64,000 nt of DNA, from assembly GCA_936440205.1 (NCBI GenBank), contig OW387147.1, forward strand, positions 33,753,629 through 33,817,628. The letters run 5' to 3'. This DNA is from Lepidonotus clava (taxonomy: Eukaryota > Annelida > Polychaeta > Phyllodocida > Polynoidae). The notes beneath the pieces are model-generated. The model was not told the origin of the DNA, ran no database searches, and worked only from the letters and a program-made list of their open reading frames with translations. The translations under genes were made by a program, and so were the position numbers. Positions 9,065 to 19,200 of the stretch are shown piece by piece (position 1 is the first letter of the stretch; each line of letters starts with the position of its first letter).

Positions 9065-9673
9065 ATGTTTGGTGATGAAATTGAAAATCTTTTAAAATAT
9101 TCAAAAGTAACTTCTCCTACATTTCATGGGGTTTATTCTGCAAATAATCTTCCAAAATTTGTTTCTTGTTATCCATCAAGTTTTGTAGTTAACACTCATG
9201 AAACTACAAAACCAGGTGAACATTGGGTGTCATTTTATTTTATATCTAAACATTCATTACCTGAATATTTCGATTCTTTTGGATTTCCTCCTATGAAAAG
9301 ATATTTTCATAACTTTTTAAAATCGTCAACTTCTAAAAAGAATTTCAGGTATTCTCAGAAAACTATTCAAAATTTATTTTCAGCATATTGCGGGCATTAT
9401 GTTATATATTTCATATATAATAGATGTTTAGGTCAAGACATGAAGAGTATTTTAAGGAATTTTTCAAATGATACTCGAAGAAATGACTTAATTGTAAGCG
9501 CATTTATAAAGAAAATGAAAAAGAGAATAAAAAATATGAAAAAGCATAAATGTTTTGCAGATGTTAAATCCACTGCAAGGTGTATTCAGAATTGTCAGAA
9601 TTGTGTTGCGTATTACAACACCAAACTTTATAGACACCAAAATGATCATGCAGACACTAAAAGGTTACATTAA
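9065..9673 (+). CDS. Adenain-like cysteine protease
   Basis: 202 codons from the ATG after the capsid stop; an in-frame ATG at 9044 would overlap the capsid gene. The catalytic pattern of the adenovirus protease/Ulp1 clan is visible: His in GEHWVSFYF, Asp in EYFDSFGFPP, and Cys in SAYCGHYVIYFI. The length matches adenain (about 200 residues). Such proteases mature virion proteins. The last 30 codons run into the first GACACC repeats of the non-coding region. Confidence 0.85.
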   Translation: MFGDEIENLLKYSKVTSPTFHGVYSANNLPKFVSCYPSSFVVNTHETTKPGEHWVSFYFISKHSLPEYFDSFGFPPMKRYFHNFLKSSTSKKNFRYSQKTIQNLFSAYCGHYVIYFIYNRCLGQDMKSILRNFSNDTRRNDLIVSAFIKKMKKRIKNMKKHKCFADVKSTARCIQNCQNCVAYYNTKLYRHQNDHADTKRLH

Positions 9674-9770
9674 TTTCTTTAAGCAAACCAGACACCATGT
9701 AGACACCAAAGGTTTGTTTTTTATTCTATGTAGCCTAGACACCAAAGGTTTGTATCAAGACAGCAAAACG
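9625..9770 (+). repeat. GACACCAAAGGTTTG-type short repeats
   Basis: The word AGACACCAAA or close variants occurs about six times from the end of the protease gene onward, at irregular 15-40 bp spacing, two copies extended to GACACCAAAGGTTTGT. The same word in inverse orientation forms the 14-bp tandem array at 12611-12680. Confidence 0.7.
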
Positions 9771-9855
9771 ATTAATTATCGTGTGATTATATTCATTAGG
9801 TCACTAGAAATTTGCTGGATTTGATACTTTATATCAGTTATTTCAAGTTTGAAGT

Positions 9856-10212
9856 ATGGATATGATAAAAAGTAACGTTTTGAAATCGTATCCAAACCCT
9901 AATAAAATTAGTATTGGAGGAGTTTGTGTAACTTTATTATTAACTGTAGTTGTTATTGGATTGGAATTAAGAAAGTCTTCGAATTCAGAGAATTACTTTT
10001 ATTGTTCAACTAATTCTATACAAACTAGAAATAACAAAGTCAAAAGTATGTATTTAATTTGTAGAAACGTAGAAATTCAGAGCGTCTCTCCAGTTAGTCG
10101 AGCAGTTCATTCGGTGGAACCTTCTTCGTTGAATTTAACAAATTTGTTAAATTCAACGAAGTTTTCTTTGTTGAATTCTGCAAACTGGTCTACTGAACGT
10201 ACTTTACTTTAA
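9856..10212 (+). CDS. Hypothetical membrane-anchored small protein
   Basis: 118 codons. One hydrophobic segment (about residues 20-36, GGVCVTLLLTVVVIGLEL) could span a membrane; the rest is serine/asparagine-rich without recognised motifs. The gene follows the protease on the same strand. Its last third is built on a 38-bp perfect DNA palindrome, which is unusual for coding sequence, so the frame may be partly accidental. Confidence 0.35.
   Translation: MDMIKSNVLKSYPNPNKISIGGVCVTLLLTVVVIGLELRKSSNSENYFYCSTNSIQTRNNKVKSMYLICRNVEIQSVSPVSRAVHSVEPSSLNLTNLLNSTKFSLLNSANWSTERTLL
10124..10161. repeat. Perfect 38-bp palindrome
   Basis: CTTCGTTGAATTTAACAAA is followed directly by its exact reverse complement with no spacer. 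A third, partial copy of the half-site (TTTGTTGAATTC) follows. A spacer-free palindrome of this length can extrude as a cruciform or serve as a dyad binding site. Confidence 0.9.
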
Positions 10213-10221
10213 GCAGTTTAG

Positions 10222-10254
10222 TTTAACATTACTTCAACTGTTCGTAATGTTAAA
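10222..10254. repeat. Hairpin with 11-bp perfect arms
   Basis: TTTAACATTAC and its complement are separated by 11 bases, just after the stop of the small membrane-protein frame. Confidence 0.7.
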
Positions 10255-11642
10255 TCGAGCAGTTGAACATTTGAATATTTTAGTTTACGCACAGTTACAG
10301 TAACGTTATCACGTAATGTGAATACTTTCATCGAGCAGTTTAAACATTTGAATACATTTTTTGAGTTTGGATGAACGACTAAATCATTTCGTTCTTTTTT
10401 AAGATGTAAATTTCATTCGATATTTAAGTTATTTGTAAATGAGATGCATATTCTTTCTTATTTATAATTGTAAATGTACTACCATAGTGTTTAGTGTTGT
10501 TGACTAACATTTCAGTTGAGCAAGAGTTTGGAAAGCAAATGAGTTTGTAAGCAAAAGTAGCGCAGTGCGATTTAGCATGAGCTGACCAACAACTGTGGAA
10601 TTAGTTACAAGTTTCTTTTACAGTATTGTAGAGAACTACACATTATCAGTGAGCCGACTGTAGAGGAATTCTATACTTTTCTCCATAGAAGAATTGTATA
10701 TTATTCTTTTCTATAGTTAAAGTTCAGGTGTACGTTCCACTGTAATAAGAGTTGCTATTTCCCACAAATTAAAGTTGACTTGGTTAAAGTTCTGCTAATT
10801 TACTGTTGGCAATGTAAGAATGTTTGTAGCATCTTATTAAAGATGCAATCATACAATTTTATGTTGCTTTCAACACTTTCTGCGCTAAGCTAACAGTTCA
10901 TATGTTATTTCAACTATGTCAATTGATGTTTGTTGATAATACAAATATTGTGTTAGTACATTCGTTCTGTGTGGGTTTCATGTATATACTGTTCATGTTG
11001 TGTGGGTTTCATGTATATACTGTTCATGTTGTGGAAGTTACGCGTAGCTTTGTACATTGTTTGGAAAGTTGTACATGTACATGGTTGATGATTGTAAATA
11101 TAATGTAATGTAAATAATGCTATTATTTATACACTAGGTGATACCTCGTATTTCGTTCATCCGATGCAAGATTGCTTTATAAAAATGTAAGTATTCTTTT
11201 ATTTCTTTCTTTACTTGTTTAGTTCCATAAAGTGTATTCTTAAATTCAAAGCGCATTCTTTATAGAATTATAACGCGCATTATTAGTGTATTTAATTCTA
11301 TAAAGGGTATTCTTTATTTGTAAGTTAAGAGTTTATATATTGTATTTTACTGTTCAGAATCGATTCTTTATACTATCTGAACGAATAGTTTTGAAATTCA
11401 TTTTTTAATTGAATATTTGAATATTGTATTTCAGGTTTTGAGTTGTAGGTTTGTTATGGTATCGTGAAGAATGCAGTTTGTTATGGTATCGTGAAGAATG
11501 CACTCATAGGACCAACGCGAAGTGTTGTGGTATCGTGAAGAATGCCTCCATAGGACTAATGCGAAGGATGCATTCTCATAGGACTATTTGAGAACTATTT
11601 CTACACTAATAACTTGTTCTTTGAAAGAATGTTTTTTCAGTT

Positions 11643-11710
11643 AGAAGAATGTTCATATTAAACTACATTGTGAACATTGTTGTCAACGTAGTTTAGTTGA
11701 ATGTTCTTCT
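11643..11710. repeat. Long imperfect hairpin
   Basis: Arms of 27-28 bp (11643-11670 and 11684-11710), both beginning AGAAGAA when read inward, pair at roughly four-fifths of positions around a 13-base loop. Confidence 0.65.
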
Positions 11711-11945
11711 ATCTTAATACTCCTTCAAGGCTCCGTGAGATATTAAAGACTCCTTCAAGGCTCCGTGAGATATTAAGACTGACTTGTGAACTTTAATACT
11801 CCTTCAATGCTCCGTGATTTGTGAACTTTAATACTCCTTCAATGCTCCGTGATAATACTCCTTCAATGCTCCGTGAGATATTAAGACTGACTTGTGAACT
11901 TATAACAAAGGATCTTACTGTTACATCTACTATTACAAGGATCTT

Positions 11946-12078
11946 GTTCGTTACTACTATACAAGGATACTAGCAAGATTGTTGTAATAGTAGTAACGAG
12001 CATCTACTGTTATATCTTGCAACTGATGAGCTAAGCCTGTTGGGTAATTTGATGAGAACAATTACCCAACAGACCTAG
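11946..12078. repeat. Two adjacent hairpins
   Basis: The first has arms of about 19 bp around GTTACTACTAT (11946-11963 with 11982-12001). The second has arms of 19 bp (12031-12049 with 12060-12078) that include the perfect 13-bp pair CTGTTGGGTAATT and a 10-base loop. Confidence 0.7.
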
Positions 12079-12190
12079 TATACTTTTTTTGTGAGAGATG
12101 CACATCTATTCAAGGAAGTGTACTGCTGTCTACAATTCTATTCAAGGAAATGTACTGCTGTCTATAATAATTCAGTTTAATTTCGTTAAC

Positions 12191-12272
12191 CTTTCGCTTG
12201 TTATATTATCTTGAGAGATTCCAATAGTTATTTAATTGGTTGGAAACTATAAGATAATTAGTCTAGCGAAAG
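12191..12272. repeat. Imperfect hairpin with 22-bp arms
   Basis: CTTTCGCT at 12191 pairs with AGCGAAAG ending at 12272, and the inner ATTATCTT pairs with AAGATAAT; about 17 of 22 arm positions match. The loop is 38 bases. Confidence 0.6.
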
Positions 12273-12610
12273 TGAGTTGCAACGAATGAAGATGTAGCCT
12301 ACATCAAGTTGACGTTGTTTTGTTTTCGATAATTTATTTGACTTTGTTTTTCTTGTTTTCGTTACCTTATTTATTTGGTGACATTTCTTTGTCGTAAATA
12401 CTTTGTGATACAGCGAGAAATAACTGTTACTTTATGATACAGCGAGAAATAACTGTTACTTTATGATGTCTTTGCATAGTCTGTTATTGTATGTTGTCTT
12501 TGCACACTATTGTATGTAATGTTACTTATTGTATGGTGCATACAGTAATTGTATGACATGAAATGTTACTATGCTGTCTTCAAGTTTTACTATTATACTT
12601 TATGTTGAAA

Positions 12611-12680
12611 ACTTGGTGTCAAATACTTGGTGTCAAATACTTGGTGTCAAATACTTGGTGTCAAATACTTGGTGTCAAAT
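12611..12680. repeat. Five exact copies of a 14-bp unit
   Basis: ACTTGGTGTCAAAT is repeated five times without change, followed by decaying copies (GTCTGTAAGGTGTCTG). Exact identity suggests recent expansion. The unit is the inverse of the GACACCAAAG word near the protease gene. Confidence 0.95.
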
Positions 12681-14170
12681 GTCTGTAAGGTGTCTGTACT
12701 GTGCGGTGTCTTTTTTTAAAGTTTAAGTTGACGTTTAAATTTTGTTGTCAAAATGTCTGTATGTTGTTTTCTGTTAAAGTTAAACTTGCTGATACTAAAA
12801 GTGATATTAAAGTACTATTAAAGTGCTTATTAAAGTGTTATTAAAGTGCTAAATTTATTGATAAATGTATGGTGTCTTGCTTTTATAAAATGTGTTGGCT
12901 ATTAAAGTGCTTTTATAAAATGTGTTGGCTATTAAAGTGCTTAACAATCGTTCATGAAAAGAAAAACGTAATACATGGTTAGACGAAAAGTAAAGTAGCT
13001 GTCAAATTCGAACATATATATCACTGTTACTGATGTTTCATACTATTTTAATTACTTTGTTTTAAATATCGCTGTTACTGATGTTTCGTAACTGTTAGCG
13101 ATATTACTCGTATTTCTACTTTGTACATTCTTAGTACTTTGTACATTCTTAGTACTTTGTACATTCTTAGTACTTTGTACATTCTTAGTACTTACTTTGT
13201 ACATTCTTAGTACTTAAGTTATGAATTTGAGGTGACATATTGTTAATGTACATTCTTAGTACTTACTTTGTACATTCTTAGTACTTAAGTTATGAATTTG
13301 AGGTGACATATTGTTAAGATTAACATACCACCGGAAAGATCTAGAGATGTATGTAACACCTGAGATCTTGGTCAGATGTATATATTGATAGATGTATATA
13401 ATAAAATGTATTATGACCAATTTTTGTTGTTGGGTATTTATTTACATATAATATGAATATACTATGAATATATAATACGAATATATACTGTTCCAGATAT
13501 GTATTATAATACGAATATAATACCATTGAGATGAATATATCTGACATGTACGAATATATAATACTATTAAGATGAATATATCTGTCAAGTATTAATACTA
13601 TTAGTAACTGAGTAGGAAATATTCATCGTCGCGACAAATTAACGAATATAACTACTAGTAACCGAGTAGGAAATATTCGTCAATGTTCGTTTGGATCTAT
13701 TAACTTTGGTTTGTTTATTGACTCGTGGGTTGTGTAAAGGGCAACCAAGTGGTGACCTGCAACACTTCCAGCACGAGTCTGTCAAAAATTACCTCTAGCC
13801 TACTGACAACTGAGAGGGTGTATCGGATTAACGCTTAGTTTGAATGTGAATGGATGACAAATTATAATGTGTAAGGAGCTTCATTCAAGTAATTTGGAGT
13901 AGGAATGGTGTTCCTGAAAATGTAGTTTTAATAACTGAATGTTTACGTGCTTTTGAAATTTATGATTATAAAAAATAGTATCGTAAGCATATTTAAGTTG
14001 TTTATTTTACATTCTTATATTTAATTCAATTGAAGATTCTTTAGTTAACATCTTTTGTTAAATTGACGTGCAACGTTATTCCGCGATTAGTTGTGACGAC
14101 ATCTTGTGAATTACTTGACCTTAATTGATCAATTAGACATTTGCGCCACCTAGCGTATATAATGGTGTAT

Positions 14171-14235
14171 TGACGTAAGTGACTACGTCACTAGAGATTA
14201 TAATTATTATAAAGTACTACTTTATAATAATCTCT
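14171..14235. repeat. Inverted repeats near the right limit of the element
   Basis: TGACGTA (14171-14177) faces TACGTCA (14184-14190). Directly after it AGAGATTA...TTATTATAAAGTA (14193-14214) pairs with CTACTTTATAATAATCTCT ending at 14235. They may mark the end region of the Polinton-like element. Confidence 0.5.
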
Positions 14236-14327
14236 AAAGTAGTAGTATTGTTGTAGTAGTACAATCGGTCTGCATAATTAGGTGTAAAACTTTTTACATT
14301 AATTTTTAAATTTCACTACCTTTTCCG

Positions 14328-14439
14328 AGTAGTAATAAATCGAGCTTGAGTTCGACCCCGGCCCGGTACCCGGGATCAGATTCCTAATATTCCCCCGGGT
14401 ACCGGGCCGGGGTCGAACTCGAGCTCGATTTTTACTACT
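14328..14439. repeat. GC-rich foldback hairpin
   Basis: Arms of 46-47 bp (14328-14374 and 14394-14439) match almost perfectly around a 19-base loop. The arm core is very GC-rich (CGACCCCGGCCCGGTACCCG) in strongly AT-rich surroundings. It has the form of a small foldback element; no coding potential. Confidence 0.85.
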
Positions 14440-14519
14440 TATATCATTCTCTTGCATATCAGATGCTATATTTTCCCAATTCAAAACTTTAATTCTGAGA
14501 AAATCAGTATCTAGATCTA

Positions 14520-15629
14520 GAGTAGAGGAGCCAGTTTTGACGCAGCTCTAGTTTTGACGCATTTGACGCATTTTATGGACACATTTTTTTCTATACATCC
14601 AAGATTTCACATTTTTTACTCCCAAAGGCAAAGGAACATCATTATGGAATAAGATAGAGATTTATTATGATATATCATGAATTTCCATGCATTTTATAGG
14701 TGAAAGAAACTGTAGAGTCTGTATTATTTGTGAAAATGGCAGATGCCTTAAAAAGTTGATTATTCTTGAAATAATTAATATACGACCAATTTTTTCCAAA
14801 AACGCAGAATCTATCAACCCAAAATATTACAGATATAAGTTTAAAGTGTTTTTTCGTCATTTTAATGTAAACATATTATATTTACATTAATATTATGGAA
14901 AATTCACCCCTGCGTGAAAACTAATGACACATAATGAGGCAAGTCCTAGTTTTGACGCATTTTTGGCATAATAAATGCCCAAATTTTCTTATTTTCTCCA
15001 TGAAATTTTCATTTTTTTGACAAATTACAAATTTTTTATATTTCAAGGTATAATCTGAGAGTTCTGAACCAAGATACTGACAATGGAAACCTTCAAGTAT
15101 GAATCTCTGTATAATTACACATGGTTGAACACCCTACGTTTGTGCATTAATTGCATCAAAATGCATTTATTTATAGTAATTCATGCCCATTTCCGCACTT
15201 TTGTAGTAATTGAATGCACAGCCATCAAGGGATGTGTCCTAAAACAATACATGATCACATAAATACAATCAATGCACCTGAACAGAGCAACAATATTATT
15301 TATTTTCATCCCCTGTATTTTTTTCATATTTCTAATTTGATTTTTGTTTAAATTTAGAACAAATACATAAAATGCGTCAAAACTAGCTCCAAAATGCGTC
15401 AAAATAGGCACCAGGTGCGTCAAAACTGAAGAATAAGCATTCTAGAATGATTGCCATACCTGTCCCACAAATATTTTTGAATTAGAATTTTTTTTTCATA
15501 AATATGTAAAATAAATTTAATCTGTCTTATATTAATGCTACATGAGTGAAGTACGTCCATTTTTTGTTTAAATAAGTCATTATTATTCAATTTCCCGTCC
15601 TTAGTGCGTCAAAACCGGCTCCTCTACTC
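14520..15629. mobile_element. Non-autonomous TIR element with TA duplication
   Basis: Inverted ends GAGTAGAGGAGCC(A/G)GTTTT, continuing to TGACGCA, are flanked by TA on both sides (14518-14519 and 15630-15631), as in Tc1/mariner-like elements. The 1,110-bp AT-rich body has no gene. The inner end motif TTTTGACGCA recurs: several copies at 14534-14572, one at about 14950, three at about 15370-15427. It has the same build as the element at 2308-3202 but unrelated sequence. Confidence 0.85.
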
Positions 15630-15839
15630 TAACCCTTTTTTGATTGATTTCCTATTTTTCCTAAAAATGTGCATGACCAGAAAAGAATAAATTTGTAATT
15701 CCAATGCTAATCTAGAAACTTGAGGTTATGAGCTCTCCATTGATATATATATGATATGTCATAGTTTTCTAGGGAAAACAGACAATTATTTATAAGCATT
15801 ATTATCTCCCAAGTCAACCATGCAATATTTAAACATGTA

Positions 15840-16231
15840 ATAAACGGCTTCCCCTAACTAAGGCCCATTGTAATAAGGTTGTATTTAAGGCCGTGACGTG
15901 AACTGGTGAAAGCGTACCTTGCAAGTGGCTGCAGTATGCAGTGAGGTAGGCGGGGGTTAGGTGTCGCCTCGGTCCAGCGGGCCGCGCACCAGGGACATGC
16001 AGTAACCCACTTAATGACCACAGTGCCAGCAGGGGGACGGGGCACTCGGCGACAGTACACACACTCACCACTCTGAGGACTGGTCCTTACAGGTGACACG
16101 CTTTGGAACGGCACATTCTTACCTTCTCTAGTCGCTTATGTTCCCGAAGAGCATCAAAACGAACACGGAAAAAGGACAGCGATTAGAAGACGGCATCATG
16201 TCTTGACGGGAACGCCTTCTTTGTGAATTAG
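15840..16231 (+). promoter_or_regulatory. GC-rich block, possible promoter and 5' exon of the C1GALT1-like gene
   Basis: Composition rises sharply to GC-rich here. The block ends with a good splice donor (TTAG|GTAAGC, intron from 16232). A splice acceptor at 23259-23260 (TTCTTTTCCTCC tract before ACTAG) would then open the exon that holds the galactosyltransferase start codon. The short frames on the opposite strand have no recognisable motifs. The link to that gene is inference. Confidence 0.3.
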
Positions 16232-19200
16232 GTAAGCTGAAGGGGGTCATTTTCGGGGAGTGTCAACCGTGCAGATTATTTCCGGCGTGGGACGTGTGAG
16301 TAAACTTGCCCGGAAGAATCAGGAAGACTGGGATAGAAAAGCCCTAGTTCACACCCATTGTTAAACAGAACATCTCACCAAACCTTTATTCGAAGATTTA
16401 TTTAGGTTAGGTTATTGTAGATTCGGTGGAGTTACGAGATAATCGGCCATGCTTGCCGAGGGCCCAGGCCGTCCCGAGTTGTGGGGCGTGCCCGGGCCTG
16501 CGGCCGACGTGGCCGACTGATCGGGGCGATAATAGAGGCATTGGCCGTAGTCCGCCTCCGTGGACTTCCTATATTTTATAAACAGACGACGGGGGTCCGG
16601 AGTCGTTAATCTTTATATGTCTATGTCTAAACCCACCAATTAATTTCTTAAGATTCTACTCCTATCAGTATGCACAGACCAACCGCCGACATCCAAAGTT
16701 TCCAATACTATAATATAGATCTATTCTACAAAGACTCTGATAGGTATGTTACATTCTACTAGTTTATCCCCAAAAAAGTGTCCCCTGTTTTTGAGGTAAA
16801 AGCTGTGACCGAGTTTTTCACTTGTAAAATGAAGATATAAGATCAAGAAAATATTTGATGAACCTGCAAGAATATTTATCTACATTATTTTCCCTTCAAA
16901 ATGACATATAGCTTTGGTTTGTAATTTGCCCTCGAGCTGCGCAGTGAGCCCTCTAAATATACATGTCATTTTGACAGGACAAACCCAGAGTACCATACAT
17001 AACCAGTTGTAACTCTTGAACCAATGCAGATAGAGATAAAATTCAAAAAGCATAGTAAACTAGACACCAAATCTGGCTTATAATGCATTCCTCAATATTT
17101 TTTGAGCATGTTTCAATTTTTATGTAATATACCTAACTCTGAATCGGATAGAGGTCTACCTTCAGCATTACTCATATTCTCAAAGACAGGTGTGTGTCAT
17201 AGGCCTATCTGGGTCAGGGAAGTCCTTAGATACGGTCATGCATGAATGGCTGTAACTAAGGGCAGAGGGGGACAGATCAGGTTAGAGATAAGGACTGACC
17301 AATCAGATAGGGCAAAAGTGTCCCCCTCTGGGTTGCTAAGCGACCATAGCTGGGAATCCCCCATACCCTGTCTTCGAGAATCGGTATCAACCTTCAAAAA
17401 ATAAAAGTTTCCCTTTTTTATTGTTCATTTACTCAATCAGTTTTCAACGAACAATCTTTTTTAAAAAAAACCTTATGTAGAGGAAAATATCAAGTGTAGA
17501 TATAGATTCTAAGGAATATTAGATATTTCAAAAATTGAATCACTTAATAAAAAAACCCACCAAAATCACCACTCTGTAGACTATCCTTAAAAAAAAGTCT
17601 GGAATATCTTCATCAAGGGGTAGGTTGGGGCTGGGAAATTTTGTTAAATGTGCATACATTCCTTTAAAAAAAATCCAATGCATTATAGTACTAAGCCCAA
17701 AAGGGAAGTTGGCGGGGGGGGGGGGGGGCTGTGCATGTAGAGTATAGTCTATGTACTTTATCAAAGACCCCAACATCTTTCTAACGAAAGTTGTAATTCA
17801 ATTCAACAGTTAGATAGCTCGGCATTACTCTGAACCGACCAGGAAGTCAGGGGAAAACACTTCAGCTTAAAACAAAAATGTCCTGCACAGACTATTTAAA
17901 GACGCAAAAAAAAGTGTCTCAAGATCAGACAGCGTAGACAATCACCTCAATTTAAGATAGAGCACTCGTTGCTCAAGTGGTACACTTTTATATTGCCTGG
18001 AAGGCCAAACTGCACAACCTGAGAGCCAACTATGTTTTCTCCAGCCCCTCCCCCGTGGAGATCCGGGGTGGGGGTTCCTTCAGAAGCCTCCTGGAAAGAA
18101 TCTGTCCCCAGCAGCCCCTTGCTGTTCGTAGAAGGCTACGAATGGGGAGACCAGACTCGGTAGCTGCCGAGTCACACCAAAGACAATGGCAATAATCACC
18201 ACTTGCCTGGCACTCTGTATAAAGTAAGAACCACAAAACATGACTGGTTGGCCCGGTGTCAGTATAATAGGACTGGGTGGGGTGTTATGTGGGCCTATGA
18301 CATGATATCTCAGTGTGGCAGCACTATAAAGAGACCATTGGGTCCCACTGCTACAAATAGGCACCTTTTTTCATAGATTCTATCACCGCCCATGTGGCAT
18401 AAAATTAGCTGCAAAGCTTTACCTAGTGCAGTCTGGCAAAAGAATCCTAAAAGGTTGGGCGGATATCAAACTAACCCAATAAACAAACAATTAAATTCTC
18501 CAGCCCCTGATTGACTGTACTGCCCTCAGTCCTAAATCTTCTGTGGTCAGTTATTATTTAGAGTGCTTGGAATTAGGAACTGTTCACGGTTGGTTGTCAT
18601 GTGACTTTTTAAAGTTTTCTTAGAATGCAATATCAATACCGAGGTTGACACTAAGTTGCGTCTTTTGGCACGATGATTATTTAAAGAGATCTGTAAGATA
18701 AATTTGATATAAAAACAGATCAAAGACGATTTTGAATTTATGTTGATATTAATTTTGTTTTCAAACTTGTCAACAAAACGGTGTCCATTCCATTTTGGGG
18801 AGATGTAACGTCATCTGCTCGATGTCTAAGTATGTCTCAGACTGCTAAAATTACCACCCAATACTTGGAATAGTGGTATTAGCCTTCCGTTTCCAGGGCA
18901 CGGCCATCCACACTATAAGATAGCCCTGAGGGCCAGAATGTGAGAGGGCCAGCCAGCTGATGGCTTGTGTCGTCACGCCAGGCATCCCCTTCTACTGATG
19001 CAACAGTCCAAACCTGAAAATTTCCAAAGTTTATAAGACTTTTGATGTAAAACATAAACCAATTTCAATCGCTAGCCACTGAAATGATACATTTCGAATC
19101 TCTAGACTGTAGGCTTTTATATGGTATTATACCGTATAAGATACTGAACTATTATGGGCTGGTTGAACTTTCGAAGACGTAAATTGATCCTGTAAGTTTA

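Larger units (their letters stand above)
1..14290 (+). mobile_element. Polinton/adintovirus-like element, left end outside window
   Basis: A continuous AT-rich block with tightly packed plus-strand genes encodes the marker set of Polinton/adintovirus-like elements: retroviral-type integrase, packaging ATPase, small core-like proteins, capsid protein and adenain-type cysteine protease. A PC4-like gene and a duplicated zinc-ribbon gene lie at the left, and about 4 kb of non-coding tandem repeats and hairpins at the right. The family normally also has a protein-primed DNA polymerase B; none is visible here, so it may lie left of the window or be absent. I did not find paired terminal repeats, so the right limit is approximate. 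The reading frames in view are open, which suggests a young insertion. One TIR element has inserted between the zinc-ribbon gene and the integrase. Confidence 0.8.
10213..14290. repeat. Non-coding tail of successive tandem repeats and hairpins
   Basis: No gene is supported in this AT-rich stretch. It is a chain of different short tandem arrays: 31-bp units at 10969-11030; GGTATCGTGAAGAATGC units at about 11456-11546; CTCCTTCAATGCTCCGTGA units at about 11724-11880; two 31-bp units with ACAGCGAGAAATAACTG at about 12411-12470; five exact 14-bp ACTTGGTGTCAAAT units at 12611-12680; ATTAAAGTGC units at about 12830-12950; GTACATTCTTAGTACTT units at about 13120-13285. Imperfect hairpins lie between them. 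It probably is the terminal or control region of the Polinton-like element. Confidence 0.75.

Noticed and set aside
9555-9824. 89-codon frame overlapping the protease end
   Set aside because: It is a shifted frame of the protease gene continuing into the GACACC repeats.
12604-13300. Short tandem arrays considered as a CRISPR-like array
   Set aside because: Units abut each other without unique spacers, and the genome is animal.
15829-16114. Two overlapping 80-86 codon minus-strand frames
   Set aside because: They lie in a GC-rich block where stops are rare, overlap each other in different frames, and show no domain pattern.
17977-18364. Overlapping frames of 68-94 codons on both strands
   Set aside because: They fall in the candidate dispersed repeat, conflict with each other and lack motifs.
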